Below are positions 1-6,630 of a DNA stretch of 8,481 nt, piece by piece; positions within the stretch are counted from its first letter, which is position 1; the number at the start of each line of letters is the position of its first letter. This stretch comes from Pseudomonadota bacterium (lineage in GTDB: Bacteria > Pseudomonadota > Gammaproteobacteria > Steroidobacterales > Steroidobacteraceae). The stretch is from positions 1 through 8,481 of the forward strand of contig JAEZCN010000072.1 of assembly GCA_023433515.1 (NCBI GenBank), in the 5' to 3' direction. The position numbers were made by a program, and so were the translations under genes. A model generated the notes under the pieces. The model worked only from the letters and a program-made list of their open reading frames with translations. It was not told the origin of the DNA and ran no database searches.

Positions 1-198
1 TCGGGGCGCGGCGCGCGCCGCACCGCCACGATCCGGGCGGAGACGCCCGTGTCGGTGCTGCGCGTGAGCTCGACGCTGCTCGAGCAGGTGTCCGCCGCGT
101 GCCAGCTGCGCTTCAACCGGGTGTTCCTGCGCGCGCTGATCTCGCGCCTGCAGGGCAATGAGACCGCGGCCAGCGGGACCCAGCCGATTCTTCCCTGA
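1..198 (+). CDS. C-terminal end of a cyclic-nucleotide-binding domain protein (5' partial)
   Basis: Reading frame 1 is open from the window edge to a TGA at 196-198 and gives 65 residues. The stretch RRTATIRAETPVSVLRV resembles the strands that follow the phosphate-binding cassette of cNMP-binding (CRP/PKA-type) domains, where an Arg-Thr/Ala-Ala element precedes an ATVRA-like strand. It continues into a helix containing QLRFNRVFLRALISRL, which recalls the end of cNMP domains attached to bacterial Ser/Thr kinases and other regulators. No helix-turn-helix follows before the stop, so a CRP-type transcription factor is less likely than a signalling protein with a terminal sensor domain. The remainder lies outside the window, so the full architecture and the ligand (cAMP, cGMP or neither) cannot be judged. 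Its stop lies 10 bases from the stop of the convergent porin gene, and no terminator hairpin is visible between them. Confidence 0.68.
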   Translation, partial: SGRGARRTATIRAETPVSVLRVSSTLLEQVSAACQLRFNRVFLRALISRLQGNETAASGTQPILP

Positions 199-208
199 AA
201 GACCACGC

Positions 209-1792
209 CTAGAAACTGTACTGGGTTCGCAGCGCGAACACGTCCAGGTCCTGGCCGATCTCCGCGCCGATCGGCGGCGTATTGGGCGGCGCGCCGAAGG
301 GCTGGATATTCCCAGGCCCGGCGGGATTCAGGCGATCCACGTCGATCAACAGATAGTTCATCATCACCTTGAAGTTGGCGTTGACGTACCAGTTCACGCC
401 CAGCGTGAGGATCGACTGTTCACCGCCGCGAACGCCGCCAGGCACCGCGGCGCTGCCCTCCAGGCCTGCCTCGTGGTTGAGGTCCATGCGGCTGTAACGC
501 GCCGCGAGTTCCCACGAGCCGAATCCACCATCGGCCCCGACGGGCATCTTCGGGCGCGGGTTCTGGAACGAGCCCGCGGCCGGGTTGTAGCGGCGATTCT
601 CACCGGTCAGCACCCAGCTTGCCTGGACGTAGTAACCCGTGAACGACGGATCATCCAGCGCCGTGGGCTCGTGGCGCTCGACATCGAACCAGAAGTGCTC
701 GCCCTGTAGATAGAGGTTCCTCCAGTTCGCGCCGAACTCGACGCCGAACACGCCAGCGTGCGCCGCGTCGATGGATCCCGTGTCGATGAGCCGTGTGCTG
801 TCCACGCGGATCTCGGGCCGGTCCCGGAATCGCAGCGGATGACGCAGTGCCGAATCGGGTCCCTGGTCCGGCGGCGAGATCACGTACGTGCCGGAGGCGC
901 CGGCGTGCACGTTGTAGTCGGAGCCGGTGGCGATGAGAAATCCCGCGCGCGCGACGGCCGCGAGCTGCGAATCGAACAACTCGGCATCGCTGACCGTGCG
1001 GTTGGTGAGCGTGAATGCGCCCATCCAGCGCGCGCCGCTGCCGCGCACGCCGAGTCCGATGCGGCCGTCGGCGCCGCCCAGCGAGCGGGACAGTTCGGAC
1101 GCGCTGGCGCGTTCGATGAACGCGATGTCTTCGGGCGACGTGCCGTCATCCATGTTGGACGGCGGCGAGAACGCGCCGAGCTGGATCGCGATCGGGGCAA
1201 AGCCCGTGTAGGCGATCCAGGCATCGTTGATGCGGGTCGGACCCTCGGTACCGCCGCCGCCGCCGAGCTCGAGCAGCAGCCGGTAGTTGAAGTGCTGCGC
1301 GAACTTGCCCTCGATGCCGAAACGGGCGCGCCGGAAGTACAAGCCGTCCGAGAAATCGCGCGCGCTGGAGTTCTCGCGATTTGGCGTGCCTCCGACTGAA
1401 CCGCGGCGGTAGTCGGACGTGAGAGGGCCGGCAGGGCCTTCGCCATACAGCGCGCCGTCGACCTGTACGTTGGCCCGCAGCGCGATCGACGAACGGCCGT
1501 CCTCGGCCGTGATCGTCGGGCGCGCATTGGCGAGCGTGACCTTGGGGCCTTCCGGCGGGGCGGCCTTGGCCTGTTCGAGCCGTTGCGTGAGCGCCTCGAG
1601 CTGTTTCTGTTGCTGCTCGAGAAGCGCGGCCTGCGCTTCGAGCTGCGCGCGTTGCGCCTCGATGGAGGCACGCAGTGTCTCGACCTCGGCCCGCAGCGGC
1701 GTGTCATCGGCGAATGCCGGCGATGTCGTGGCGCAGGCGAGCACGATGGCGGCGCGCAGCGCGAGACGCGCACCTGGCACTCGTGGATTCAT
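209..1792 (-). CDS. OprO/OprP-type outer-membrane porin with N-terminal coiled coil
   Basis: The 527-residue product begins with a Sec signal peptide: Arg residues, then the hydrophobic run ALRAAIVLACATTS, with a likely cut after Ala28 (AFA|DD). Residues 32-76 are a Glu/Gln/Leu/Ala-rich heptad segment predicted to form a periplasmic coiled coil. A beta-barrel follows. RRARFGIEG (154-162), NDAWIAY (189-195), LGAFSPPSNMDD (205-216) and IAFIERA (223-229) match the pattern of the phosphate-selective porin O/P family (Porin_O_P). The protein ends in the aromatic residue Phe (YSF), the usual recognition signal for barrel assembly. The family forms trimeric anion or polyphosphate channels, but specificity cannot be read from sequence and no phosphate genes are nearby. 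The ATG is supported by a GGAG at 1800-1803, 7 bases upstream. A terminator upstream (1870-1904) argues for a separate transcript. Porin family is secure; solute is unknown. Confidence 0.9.
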   Translation of the reverse strand: MNPRVPGARLALRAAIVLACATTSPAFADDTPLRAEVETLRASIEAQRAQLEAQAALLEQQQKQLEALTQRLEQAKAAPPEGPKVTLANARPTITAEDGRSSIALRANVQVDGALYGEGPAGPLTSDYRRGSVGGTPNRENSSARDFSDGLYFRRARFGIEGKFAQHFNYRLLLELGGGGGTEGPTRINDAWIAYTGFAPIAIQLGAFSPPSNMDDGTSPEDIAFIERASASELSRSLGGADGRIGLGVRGSGARWMGAFTLTNRTVSDAELFDSQLAAVARAGFLIATGSDYNVHAGASGTYVISPPDQGPDSALRHPLRFRDRPEIRVDSTRLIDTGSIDAAHAGVFGVEFGANWRNLYLQGEHFWFDVERHEPTALDDPSFTGYYVQASWVLTGENRRYNPAAGSFQNPRPKMPVGADGGFGSWELAARYSRMDLNHEAGLEGSAAVPGGVRGGEQSILTLGVNWYVNANFKVMMNYLLIDVDRLNPAGPGNIQPFGAPPNTPPIGAEIGQDLDVFALRTQYSF

Positions 1793-1799
1793 GAGGGCG

Positions 1800-1856
1800 C
1801 TCCGGAAGTCTGACGGATGGCGCGCGATTGTATCGGCACGGCCATATCACGCGGAA
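1800..1856 (-). promoter_or_regulatory. Candidate promoter and ribosome-binding site of the porin gene
   Basis: On the minus strand the gap between the aldehyde dehydrogenase terminator and the porin ATG contains TACAAT (1827-1832), a five-of-six match to a sigma-70 -10 box. A poor -35 candidate, TTCCGC (1851-1856), lies 18 bases upstream of it. Transcription would start near 1820 and give a leader of about 28 bases holding GGAG at 1800-1803. The weak -35 could mean an activator is needed or that the call is wrong. Confidence 0.35.
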
Positions 1857-1869
1857 TGTTGCGCCACAG

Positions 1870-1904
1870 AAAAAAAGGGCGCCGGACATCGCTGCCCGGC
1901 GCCC
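1870..1904 (-). terminator. Intrinsic terminator of the aldehyde dehydrogenase gene
   Basis: Read leftward, a perfect 9-bp stem GGGCGCCGG/CCGGCGCCC (1896-1904 pairing with 1877-1885) encloses a 10-base loop. It is followed directly by seven T on the transcribed strand, seen as seven A at 1870-1876 on the plus strand. It lies 20 bases beyond the aldehyde dehydrogenase stop. This is a textbook Rho-independent terminator and separates that gene from the porin gene downstream on the same strand. Confidence 0.93.
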
Positions 1905-1924
1905 GAGTCTTCACCAGAGGGGGA

Positions 1925-3364
1925 TCAGACTTTCGCGAGATTGATGACTCTGGGCTGCGTGAATTCTTCGAGACCTTCGACGCCCATTTCGGCGCCGATG
2001 CCGGATTGCTTCGCGCCCGCGAACGGCACGTCCGGCGGCAGGTCGAGATGTTTGTTCACCCACACGGTGCCCGAGTCCATCTTCGCGGCCACGGCGTAGG
2101 CGGCGTCGAGATCCGGACCCCACACGGTGCCGCCGAGCCCGTACTCGGTGCCGTTGGCGCGCGCGATGGCTTCGTCGACTTCCTTGTATTTCATGACCGG
2201 CGTGACGGGTCCGAACTGTTCCTCGCGCACGAGGCGGGCGTCGTCGGGAATGTCGCGCACGATGGTCGGCGCGATGAAATACCCGTCTCGCGCGAGCGTT
2301 TCGCCGCCCGCGATGACTTTTCCGCGCGCATGCGCGTCGGCGATGAATTCCTTCACCTTCTCGTACTGCGCCTTGTTCTGCACGGGACCGATGAACGTGT
2401 CGGGCTCCATGCCGTCGCCCACGACGGCCTCGTTCGCGAGTCGCGCGAGTTCGGCGCACAGCTCGTCGTAGATGGACTCGTGCGCGTACACGCGTTTGAT
2501 CGCGAGACACACCTGGCCGGCGTTGATCATCGCCCCCATGAAGATCTTCGGCGCGATTTCCTTCGCGCTCGTGCCGGGCAGGATGATGGCGGCGTCGTTG
2601 CCGCCGAGTTCGAGCGTGATGCGCTTGAGCGTGCTCGCGACGCTCGCCATGACCTTGCGGCCGGTGGCCGTCGATCCGGTGAACGCGACCTTCGCGACAT
2701 CCGGATGTTGCGTGAGCGGGCCGCCGAGATCGTTCTGGTCGGTGATCACGTTGAGCACGCCCGGCGGCAGGATCTTCGATGCGAGCTCGCCGAACAGCAG
2801 GGTAGTGAGGGGTGTCGTCGGCGCGGGTTTCGCGACTACCGTGTTGCCCGACAGCAGCGCGGGAGCGAGCTTGATCATCAGCAGGATCATCGGGAAATTC
2901 CACGGCGTGATCGCCGCGACGACGCCGAGCGGCGTACGCAGCTGCACGATCTTCTGCGTATCGTCCTCGCGCAGCAGCTTCGGCTCTAGCTTCATTTCCG
3001 CGAACGTCGTGAGCATCGCGATCGCGCCGCCCATCTCGAAGCCGGCCTGCATGAGCGGCTTGCCCTGTTCGAGCGTCAGGAGCCGGGCGAATTCGTCCTG
3101 GCGTTTCGTGAGCGCGTCGGCCAGCGCGAGCAGCATTTCGCGGCGCTCGCTCCACGGCCTGCGCGACCAGGCGGGGAACGCGGCCTTCGCTGCGGCGACC
3201 GCGTCGTCGAGTTGCGCGCTGTCGGCGCGCGGGCACTGGATGAAGGACTTGCCGGTCGCCGGATTGATCACGTCCATCGACGAAGCGCCGGGGACTAGTT
3301 TGCCGTCGATCAGCATCTTGAACGGAGCAAGTCCCGCTTCGACTGCCTTGGGATTCGCGCTCAT
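1925..3364 (-). CDS. NAD(P)-dependent aldehyde dehydrogenase
   Basis: The full-length 479-residue enzyme belongs to the aldehyde dehydrogenase superfamily, which oxidises aldehydes to carboxylic acids with NAD(P)+ in the cytoplasm. The coenzyme domain shows PWNFP (Asn156), VVAKP (Lys179) and FTGSTATG (229-236). The general base is Glu252 in LELGG, the nucleophile Cys286 in NAGQVCLAIKR, and Glu382-Phe384 in EEQFGPV contacts the nicotinamide ribose in relatives. All catalytic residues are present, so it should be active. The text after Cys286 (LAIKRVY) differs from the common GQ-C-C/T-A-G-S-R form and suggests a less-studied branch; I recall a Streptomyces AldA-like group with this feature but am unsure. 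AAGGAG (3373-3378) lies 8 bases before the ATG. The gene appears monocistronic, bounded by a 377-base gap upstream and a terminator downstream, so context gives no substrate. Confidence 0.95.
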   Translation of the reverse strand: MSANPKAVEAGLAPFKMLIDGKLVPGASSMDVINPATGKSFIQCPRADSAQLDDAVAAAKAAFPAWSRRPWSERREMLLALADALTKRQDEFARLLTLEQGKPLMQAGFEMGGAIAMLTTFAEMKLEPKLLREDDTQKIVQLRTPLGVVAAITPWNFPMILLMIKLAPALLSGNTVVAKPAPTTPLTTLLFGELASKILPPGVLNVITDQNDLGGPLTQHPDVAKVAFTGSTATGRKVMASVASTLKRITLELGGNDAAIILPGTSAKEIAPKIFMGAMINAGQVCLAIKRVYAHESIYDELCAELARLANEAVVGDGMEPDTFIGPVQNKAQYEKVKEFIADAHARGKVIAGGETLARDGYFIAPTIVRDIPDDARLVREEQFGPVTPVMKYKEVDEAIARANGTEYGLGGTVWGPDLDAAYAVAAKMDSGTVWVNKHLDLPPDVPFAGAKQSGIGAEMGVEGLEEFTQPRVINLAKV

Positions 3365-3741
3365 GGTGTGGGCTCCTTCACGTAGGCCGGAGACAGGGAT
3401 ACGTCCGCCCGACCATAACGCGGGGTCCCTGCGTACTCTCCACCATGCGTGAAATTCCGGGGCCCGTCAGTCGGCGGATAGCGCGACCGTAGGTCGCTGA
3501 ATTTTCACGGGAACGTAGTGCGGCTGCGACCGCGCGCGAACTTCAGAAGCTGCCGCTCGCGAAACATCGTGCGGACAACTCCGGCTTCGATTGGGTTCGA
3601 GTGAGCGCGGTCCACTCGGGAAACCCACGGAAGACGTCCGTTGAGGCGACATGCCACTCGCCCGATCCGATCAACCCCGGCCCGATCGACGAATTGCGGC
3701 GGATGTGTTGCGCGCGCGCCGGAGCGGATTTCCCGGAGGAG
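3365..3741. other. Non-coding interval between folE2 and the aldehyde dehydrogenase gene
   Basis: These 377 bases hold no frame that I recognise as a protein; the short open frames look like chance products of high GC. The interval should contain the promoter and leader of the leftward aldehyde dehydrogenase gene (ribosome-binding site AAGGAG at 3373-3378) and the 3' end of the folE2 transcript. I find no T-rich terminator after folE2 on the minus strand. Visible structure comprises the element at 3448-3509 and a 6-bp hairpin CGAGTG/CACTCG at 3598-3603 and 3613-3618. No convincing -10/-35 pair could be picked. Confidence 0.6.
3448..3509. repeat. Nested inverted repeat, possible structured leader element
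   Basis: An outer pair, CGTGAAATTC (3448-3457) and GAATTTTCACG (3499-3509), is complementary apart from one bulged base. Inside it lies a 6-bp hairpin GCGACC-GTA-GGTCGC (3483-3497). On the minus strand it would sit about 84 bases upstream of the aldehyde dehydrogenase ATG, where it could fold in the leader or serve as an operator. On the plus strand the inner hairpin is followed by TTTT at 3502-3505, but no plus-strand gene precedes it. Confidence 0.4.
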
Positions 3742-4569
3742 TCAGGCGTCGCGGGCTTCCGCGTCCTTGTCGCGCTCGATCAGCGCGTAGGCGGAGTGAT
3801 TGTGGATGGACTCGAAATTCTCCGACTCCACCACGTACGCGCCGATGCGCGGCTCGTCGTTCAGCCGTACCGCCACGTCGCGCACCATGTCCTCGACGAA
3901 CTTCGGATTGTCGTAGGCGCGCTCGGTCACGTATTTCTCGTCGGGACGCTTGAGGATGCCGTACAGCTCGCACGATGCTTCGGACTCGGCGATCTCGATG
4001 AGCTCTTCTATCCACATGTGCTCGCGCAGTTTCGCCGAAATCGTCACGTGCGAGCGCTGGTTGTGCGCGCCGCGCTCCGAGATCTTCTTCGAGCAAGGGC
4101 AGAGGCTCGTAACGGGGACGACGACCTTCACCCACATTTCCGTCACGCCCTTCACGCGTTTGCCCGTGAGCGTGGCGCGATAGTCCATGTAACTCTCGAC
4201 GCCCGAAATCGGCGCCTTCTTCATCACGAAATACGGGAACGACATTTCGATGTGCCCGGAGTCCGCCTCGAGGCGCTCCGTCATCTCGGCCAGCAGGCTG
4301 CCGAACGACTCGACCGAAATTTCACGCTCGCGATGCAGTATCTCGACGAAGCGCGACATGTGCGTGCCCTTGAAGTTGTGCGGCAGGTTCACGTACATGT
4401 TGAAGTTCGCGACGGTGTGCTGCTCGCCCACCGAACGGTCCTTGACGCGCACCGGGTGATTGATGTCCTTGATCCCGACCTGGTTGATCGGAATGCGGCG
4501 CGTGTCGGCGCGGTTCTGAACGTCTTCGACGGCGACGACGCGGGCCTGCGGTGCAGCAGCGGTATTCAT
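3742..4569 (-). CDS. folE2: GTP cyclohydrolase FolE2 (type IB)
   Basis: The 275-residue product matches the FolE2/GCYH-IB family over its whole length. It converts GTP to 7,8-dihydroneopterin triphosphate and formate, the first step of folate synthesis and an entry to queuosine synthesis. Family signatures include VGIKDINHPV (31-40), HMSRFVEIL (70-78), TSLCPCSK (154-161) and GAHNQRS (167-173). Cys157, His169, Glu211 and Glu253 have the same spacing as the metal ligands I recall for the Neisseria gonorrhoeae enzyme (147, 159, 201, 243). The family works with Mn or other metals instead of requiring zinc as FolE does, and in several bacteria it is under Zur control; I see no Zur box here. The frame stays open far upstream, but that part is antisense or shadow sequence within dxs. 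The ATG at 4567-4569 fits the family's N-terminus and has only a weak AGG seven bases before it. It lies 134 bases after dxs on the same strand. Confidence 0.97.
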   Translation of the reverse strand: MNTAAAPQARVVAVEDVQNRADTRRIPINQVGIKDINHPVRVKDRSVGEQHTVANFNMYVNLPHNFKGTHMSRFVEILHREREISVESFGSLLAEMTERLEADSGHIEMSFPYFVMKKAPISGVESYMDYRATLTGKRVKGVTEMWVKVVVPVTSLCPCSKKISERGAHNQRSHVTISAKLREHMWIEELIEIAESEASCELYGILKRPDEKYVTERAYDNPKFVEDMVRDVAVRLNDEPRIGAYVVESENFESIHNHSAYALIERDKDAEARDA

Positions 4570-4703
4570 TGGGAAGCCTGAAATACGGGTCGGAATAATG
4601 GGTTCACAGTTTGCGGGCTTTCGTGGATCGATCAACCCCTCATAAGGGCGATCCGCCCCGAAATGTTCCCGCAGGCCCCTGAATGGGCCGCGGCGCTCGT
4701 AAA

Positions 4704-6608
4704 TTATGTCCCTGAAGCCGCTTTCATCCTGGCCACCGACTGCTGTTCCCACCAGCGCTGGAGCGCGCTTTCGAGACTGGGCAGATCGAGTTCGGCCTGC
4801 GCGAGACACTCCTCGCGCGAGCCGTGCTCCACGAAGCAGTCGGGAATGCCGAGCGTGAGAGTGGGTAGTTGCACGCCGCAGTTGGCGAGTAGTTCGAGGA
4901 CGGCCGACCCCGCGCCGCCCGCAATCGCGTTTTCCTCTACGGTGACCAGCGCCGTGTGTTTCTCCGCCAGCCGCAGCACGAGTTCCTCGTCGAGCGGCTT
5001 CACGAAGCGCATGTTCACGACCGTCGCGTCGAGTCGCTCGCCGATGACTTCGGCGGGTTTGACCAGCGCGCCGAATGCGAGGATGAGCAGGCCGCTGCGA
5101 CCCTCGCGGCGCAACTGGGCCTTGCCCACGGGCAGGGCGGTCATTTCCGCCACGGGCGCGACACCCGGTCCCTGGCCGCGCGGATAACGAACCGCGGACG
5201 GGCCGGGCAGGGTGGTCGCCGTGTAGAGCATCTGGCGGCACTCGTTTTCGTCGGCGGGGGCCATCACGACGAGGTTCGGGATGCAGCGCAGGAACGAGTG
5301 ATCGTAAGACCCCTGGTGTGTCGCGCCGTCGCCGCCGACGAGGCCCGCGCGGTCGAGCGCGAACACGACCGGCAGGTTCTGCAGCGCGACGTCGTGGATG
5401 AGCTGGTCGTACGCGCGCTGCAGGAAGGTCGAGTAGATAGCTACCACGGGCTTCAGGCCCTCGCACGCCAGTCCCGCCGCGAACGTGACCGCATGTTGTT
5501 CGGCGATCGCGACGTCGAAATAACGCTGCGGGAATTTCTTCGAATACTCGACGAGGCCCGAGCCCTCGCGCATCGCGGGGGTGATCGCGACGACGCGTTC
5601 GTCGAGCGCGGCCATGTCGCACATCCACTGGCCGAAAACCTGCGAGTAGGTAGGGCCCTGCGCCTTTTCCTTGAAGATCGTGCCGCTGACCGGGTCGAAG
5701 GGACCCGGGCCGTGCCACTTGATCGGGTCCGCCTCGGCCGGCGCGTAACCCTTGCCCTTGCGCGTCACCACGTGCAGCAGCTGCGGCCCGTTGAGATGGC
5801 GCATGTTGCGCAGCGTGGTCACGAGCTCCTTGATGTCGTGGCCGTCCATCGGGCCGATGTAGTTGAACCCGAGCTCTTCGAAAATAGTGCCGGGCAACAC
5901 CATGCCCTTCATCATTTCCTCTGAACGTCGCGCGAGCTCCCACATCGTGGGCATCTGCTTGAGGATCTTCTTGCCGCCCGAGCGCAGCGTCGAATACATC
6001 CGGCCGGACAGCACCTTCGCGAAGTAGTTTGACAACGCGCCGACGTTCTCGGAGATCGACATGTCGTTGTCGTTGAGCACGACCAGCAGGTTGGTCCGGC
6101 GCGCGCCCGCGTTGAGCAGCGCCTCCCAGGCCATGCCCGCGGTGATCGCGCCGTCGCCGATGATCGCGACGACCTTGCGCGGATCGTGGGTCAGTTCCGC
6201 GGCGACCGCCATTCCGAGCGCGGCCGAAATCGAGGTGCTCGAGTGCCCGACGCCGAACGTGTCGTAATCGCTTTCGGCGCGCGACGGAAAAGGCGCAAGC
6301 CCGCCGCTCTGCTTGATCGTGTCGAGCCGGTCGCGCCGTCCGGTGAGTACCTTGTGCGGATACGCCTGGTGACCGACATCCCAGACGAGCCGGTCGTCCG
6401 GCGTGTCGAAAACGTAGTGGAGCGCGACCGTGAGCTCGACGGTGCCGAGTCCGGCGGCGAAGTGGCCGCCGCGCGTGGCGACGCTGCGAATCAGGTATTC
6501 CCGTAGTTCCTTGCAGATCTCACCGAGCTGCGATTCGGGTTGAGCGCGAAGATCCGCGGGCGAATCGAGGGTGCGCAGCAGCGGAAAGGCGTCGGAGGCA
6601 GAGGACAT
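4704..6608 (-). CDS. dxs: 1-deoxy-D-xylulose-5-phosphate synthase
   Basis: The 634-residue DXS joins pyruvate and glyceraldehyde 3-phosphate with loss of CO2 to make DXP, the first and usually controlling step of the MEP isoprenoid pathway; DXP also feeds thiamine and pyridoxal phosphate. The thiamine-diphosphate motif runs from GDGAITAGMAWEAL (151-164) to NDMSIS (181-186), with Asp152 and Asn181 as Mg ligands. His49, His80, Glu370 (AIAEQHAVTFAAGL), Asp427 and His431 (GGDGATHQG) keep the numbering of the E. coli enzyme, so there is no internal gain or loss up to that point. The transketolase-like C-terminal domain contains RFVKPLDEELV and TVEENAIAGGAG. An in-frame TAA five codons upstream fixes ATG 6606-6608 as the earliest ATG start. 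No purine-rich ribosome-binding site precedes it; the ispA stop is 22 bases upstream, so translational coupling is plausible. Cytoplasmic homodimer by family. Confidence 0.98.
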   Translation of the reverse strand: MSSASDAFPLLRTLDSPADLRAQPESQLGEICKELREYLIRSVATRGGHFAAGLGTVELTVALHYVFDTPDDRLVWDVGHQAYPHKVLTGRRDRLDTIKQSGGLAPFPSRAESDYDTFGVGHSSTSISAALGMAVAAELTHDPRKVVAIIGDGAITAGMAWEALLNAGARRTNLLVVLNDNDMSISENVGALSNYFAKVLSGRMYSTLRSGGKKILKQMPTMWELARRSEEMMKGMVLPGTIFEELGFNYIGPMDGHDIKELVTTLRNMRHLNGPQLLHVVTRKGKGYAPAEADPIKWHGPGPFDPVSGTIFKEKAQGPTYSQVFGQWMCDMAALDERVVAITPAMREGSGLVEYSKKFPQRYFDVAIAEQHAVTFAAGLACEGLKPVVAIYSTFLQRAYDQLIHDVALQNLPVVFALDRAGLVGGDGATHQGSYDHSFLRCIPNLVVMAPADENECRQMLYTATTLPGPSAVRYPRGQGPGVAPVAEMTALPVGKAQLRREGRSGLLILAFGALVKPAEVIGERLDATVVNMRFVKPLDEELVLRLAEKHTALVTVEENAIAGGAGSAVLELLANCGVQLPTLTLGIPDCFVEHGSREECLAQAELDLPSLESALQRWWEQQSVARMKAASGT

Positions 6609-6630
6609 TGCCGGGGGAGTTTACACGCGC

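Noticed and set aside
1733..1741. VLAC in the porin signal peptide as a lipobox (lipoprotein)
   Set aside because: Leu at -2 is atypical, and a good signal peptidase I site (AFA|DD) follows. Barrel porins of this family are not lipoproteins.
1817..2989. Long open frame of about 390 residues on the plus strand, antisense to the aldehyde dehydrogenase
   Set aside because: It has the His/Arg/Asp-rich composition typical of antisense frames in GC-rich genes. The minus strand encodes a complete enzyme with all catalytic residues.
3483..3505. GCGACC/GGTCGC hairpin followed by TTTT as a plus-strand terminator
   Set aside because: No plus-strand gene ends upstream, the stem is short and the T-run is interrupted; it is treated as part of the larger inverted repeat.
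4646..4658. GGGCG-ATC-CGCCC hairpin between dxs and folE2 as a terminator
   Set aside because: The stem has only five pairs with a three-base loop and no T-run on the minus strand, so it does not convincingly separate the two genes.
4660..4667. GAAATGTT upstream of folE2 as a Zur half-site
   Set aside because: No second half follows in inverted orientation, and the match lies on the plus strand in a single copy; too little to call.
4956..5924. Open frame of about 320 residues antisense to dxs, and similar ones at 3601-4581 and 6571-7695
   Set aside because: They are antisense shadows of dxs, folE2 and ispA/xseB; composition is biased and no domain is recognisable.
3742..5943. Minus-strand frame continuous with FolE2 that would make a 733-residue fusion protein
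   Set aside because: The portion upstream of 4569 is an Arg/Gly/Pro-rich shifted reading of dxs with no family resemblance, while FolE2 from the internal ATG has its normal length and N-terminus.
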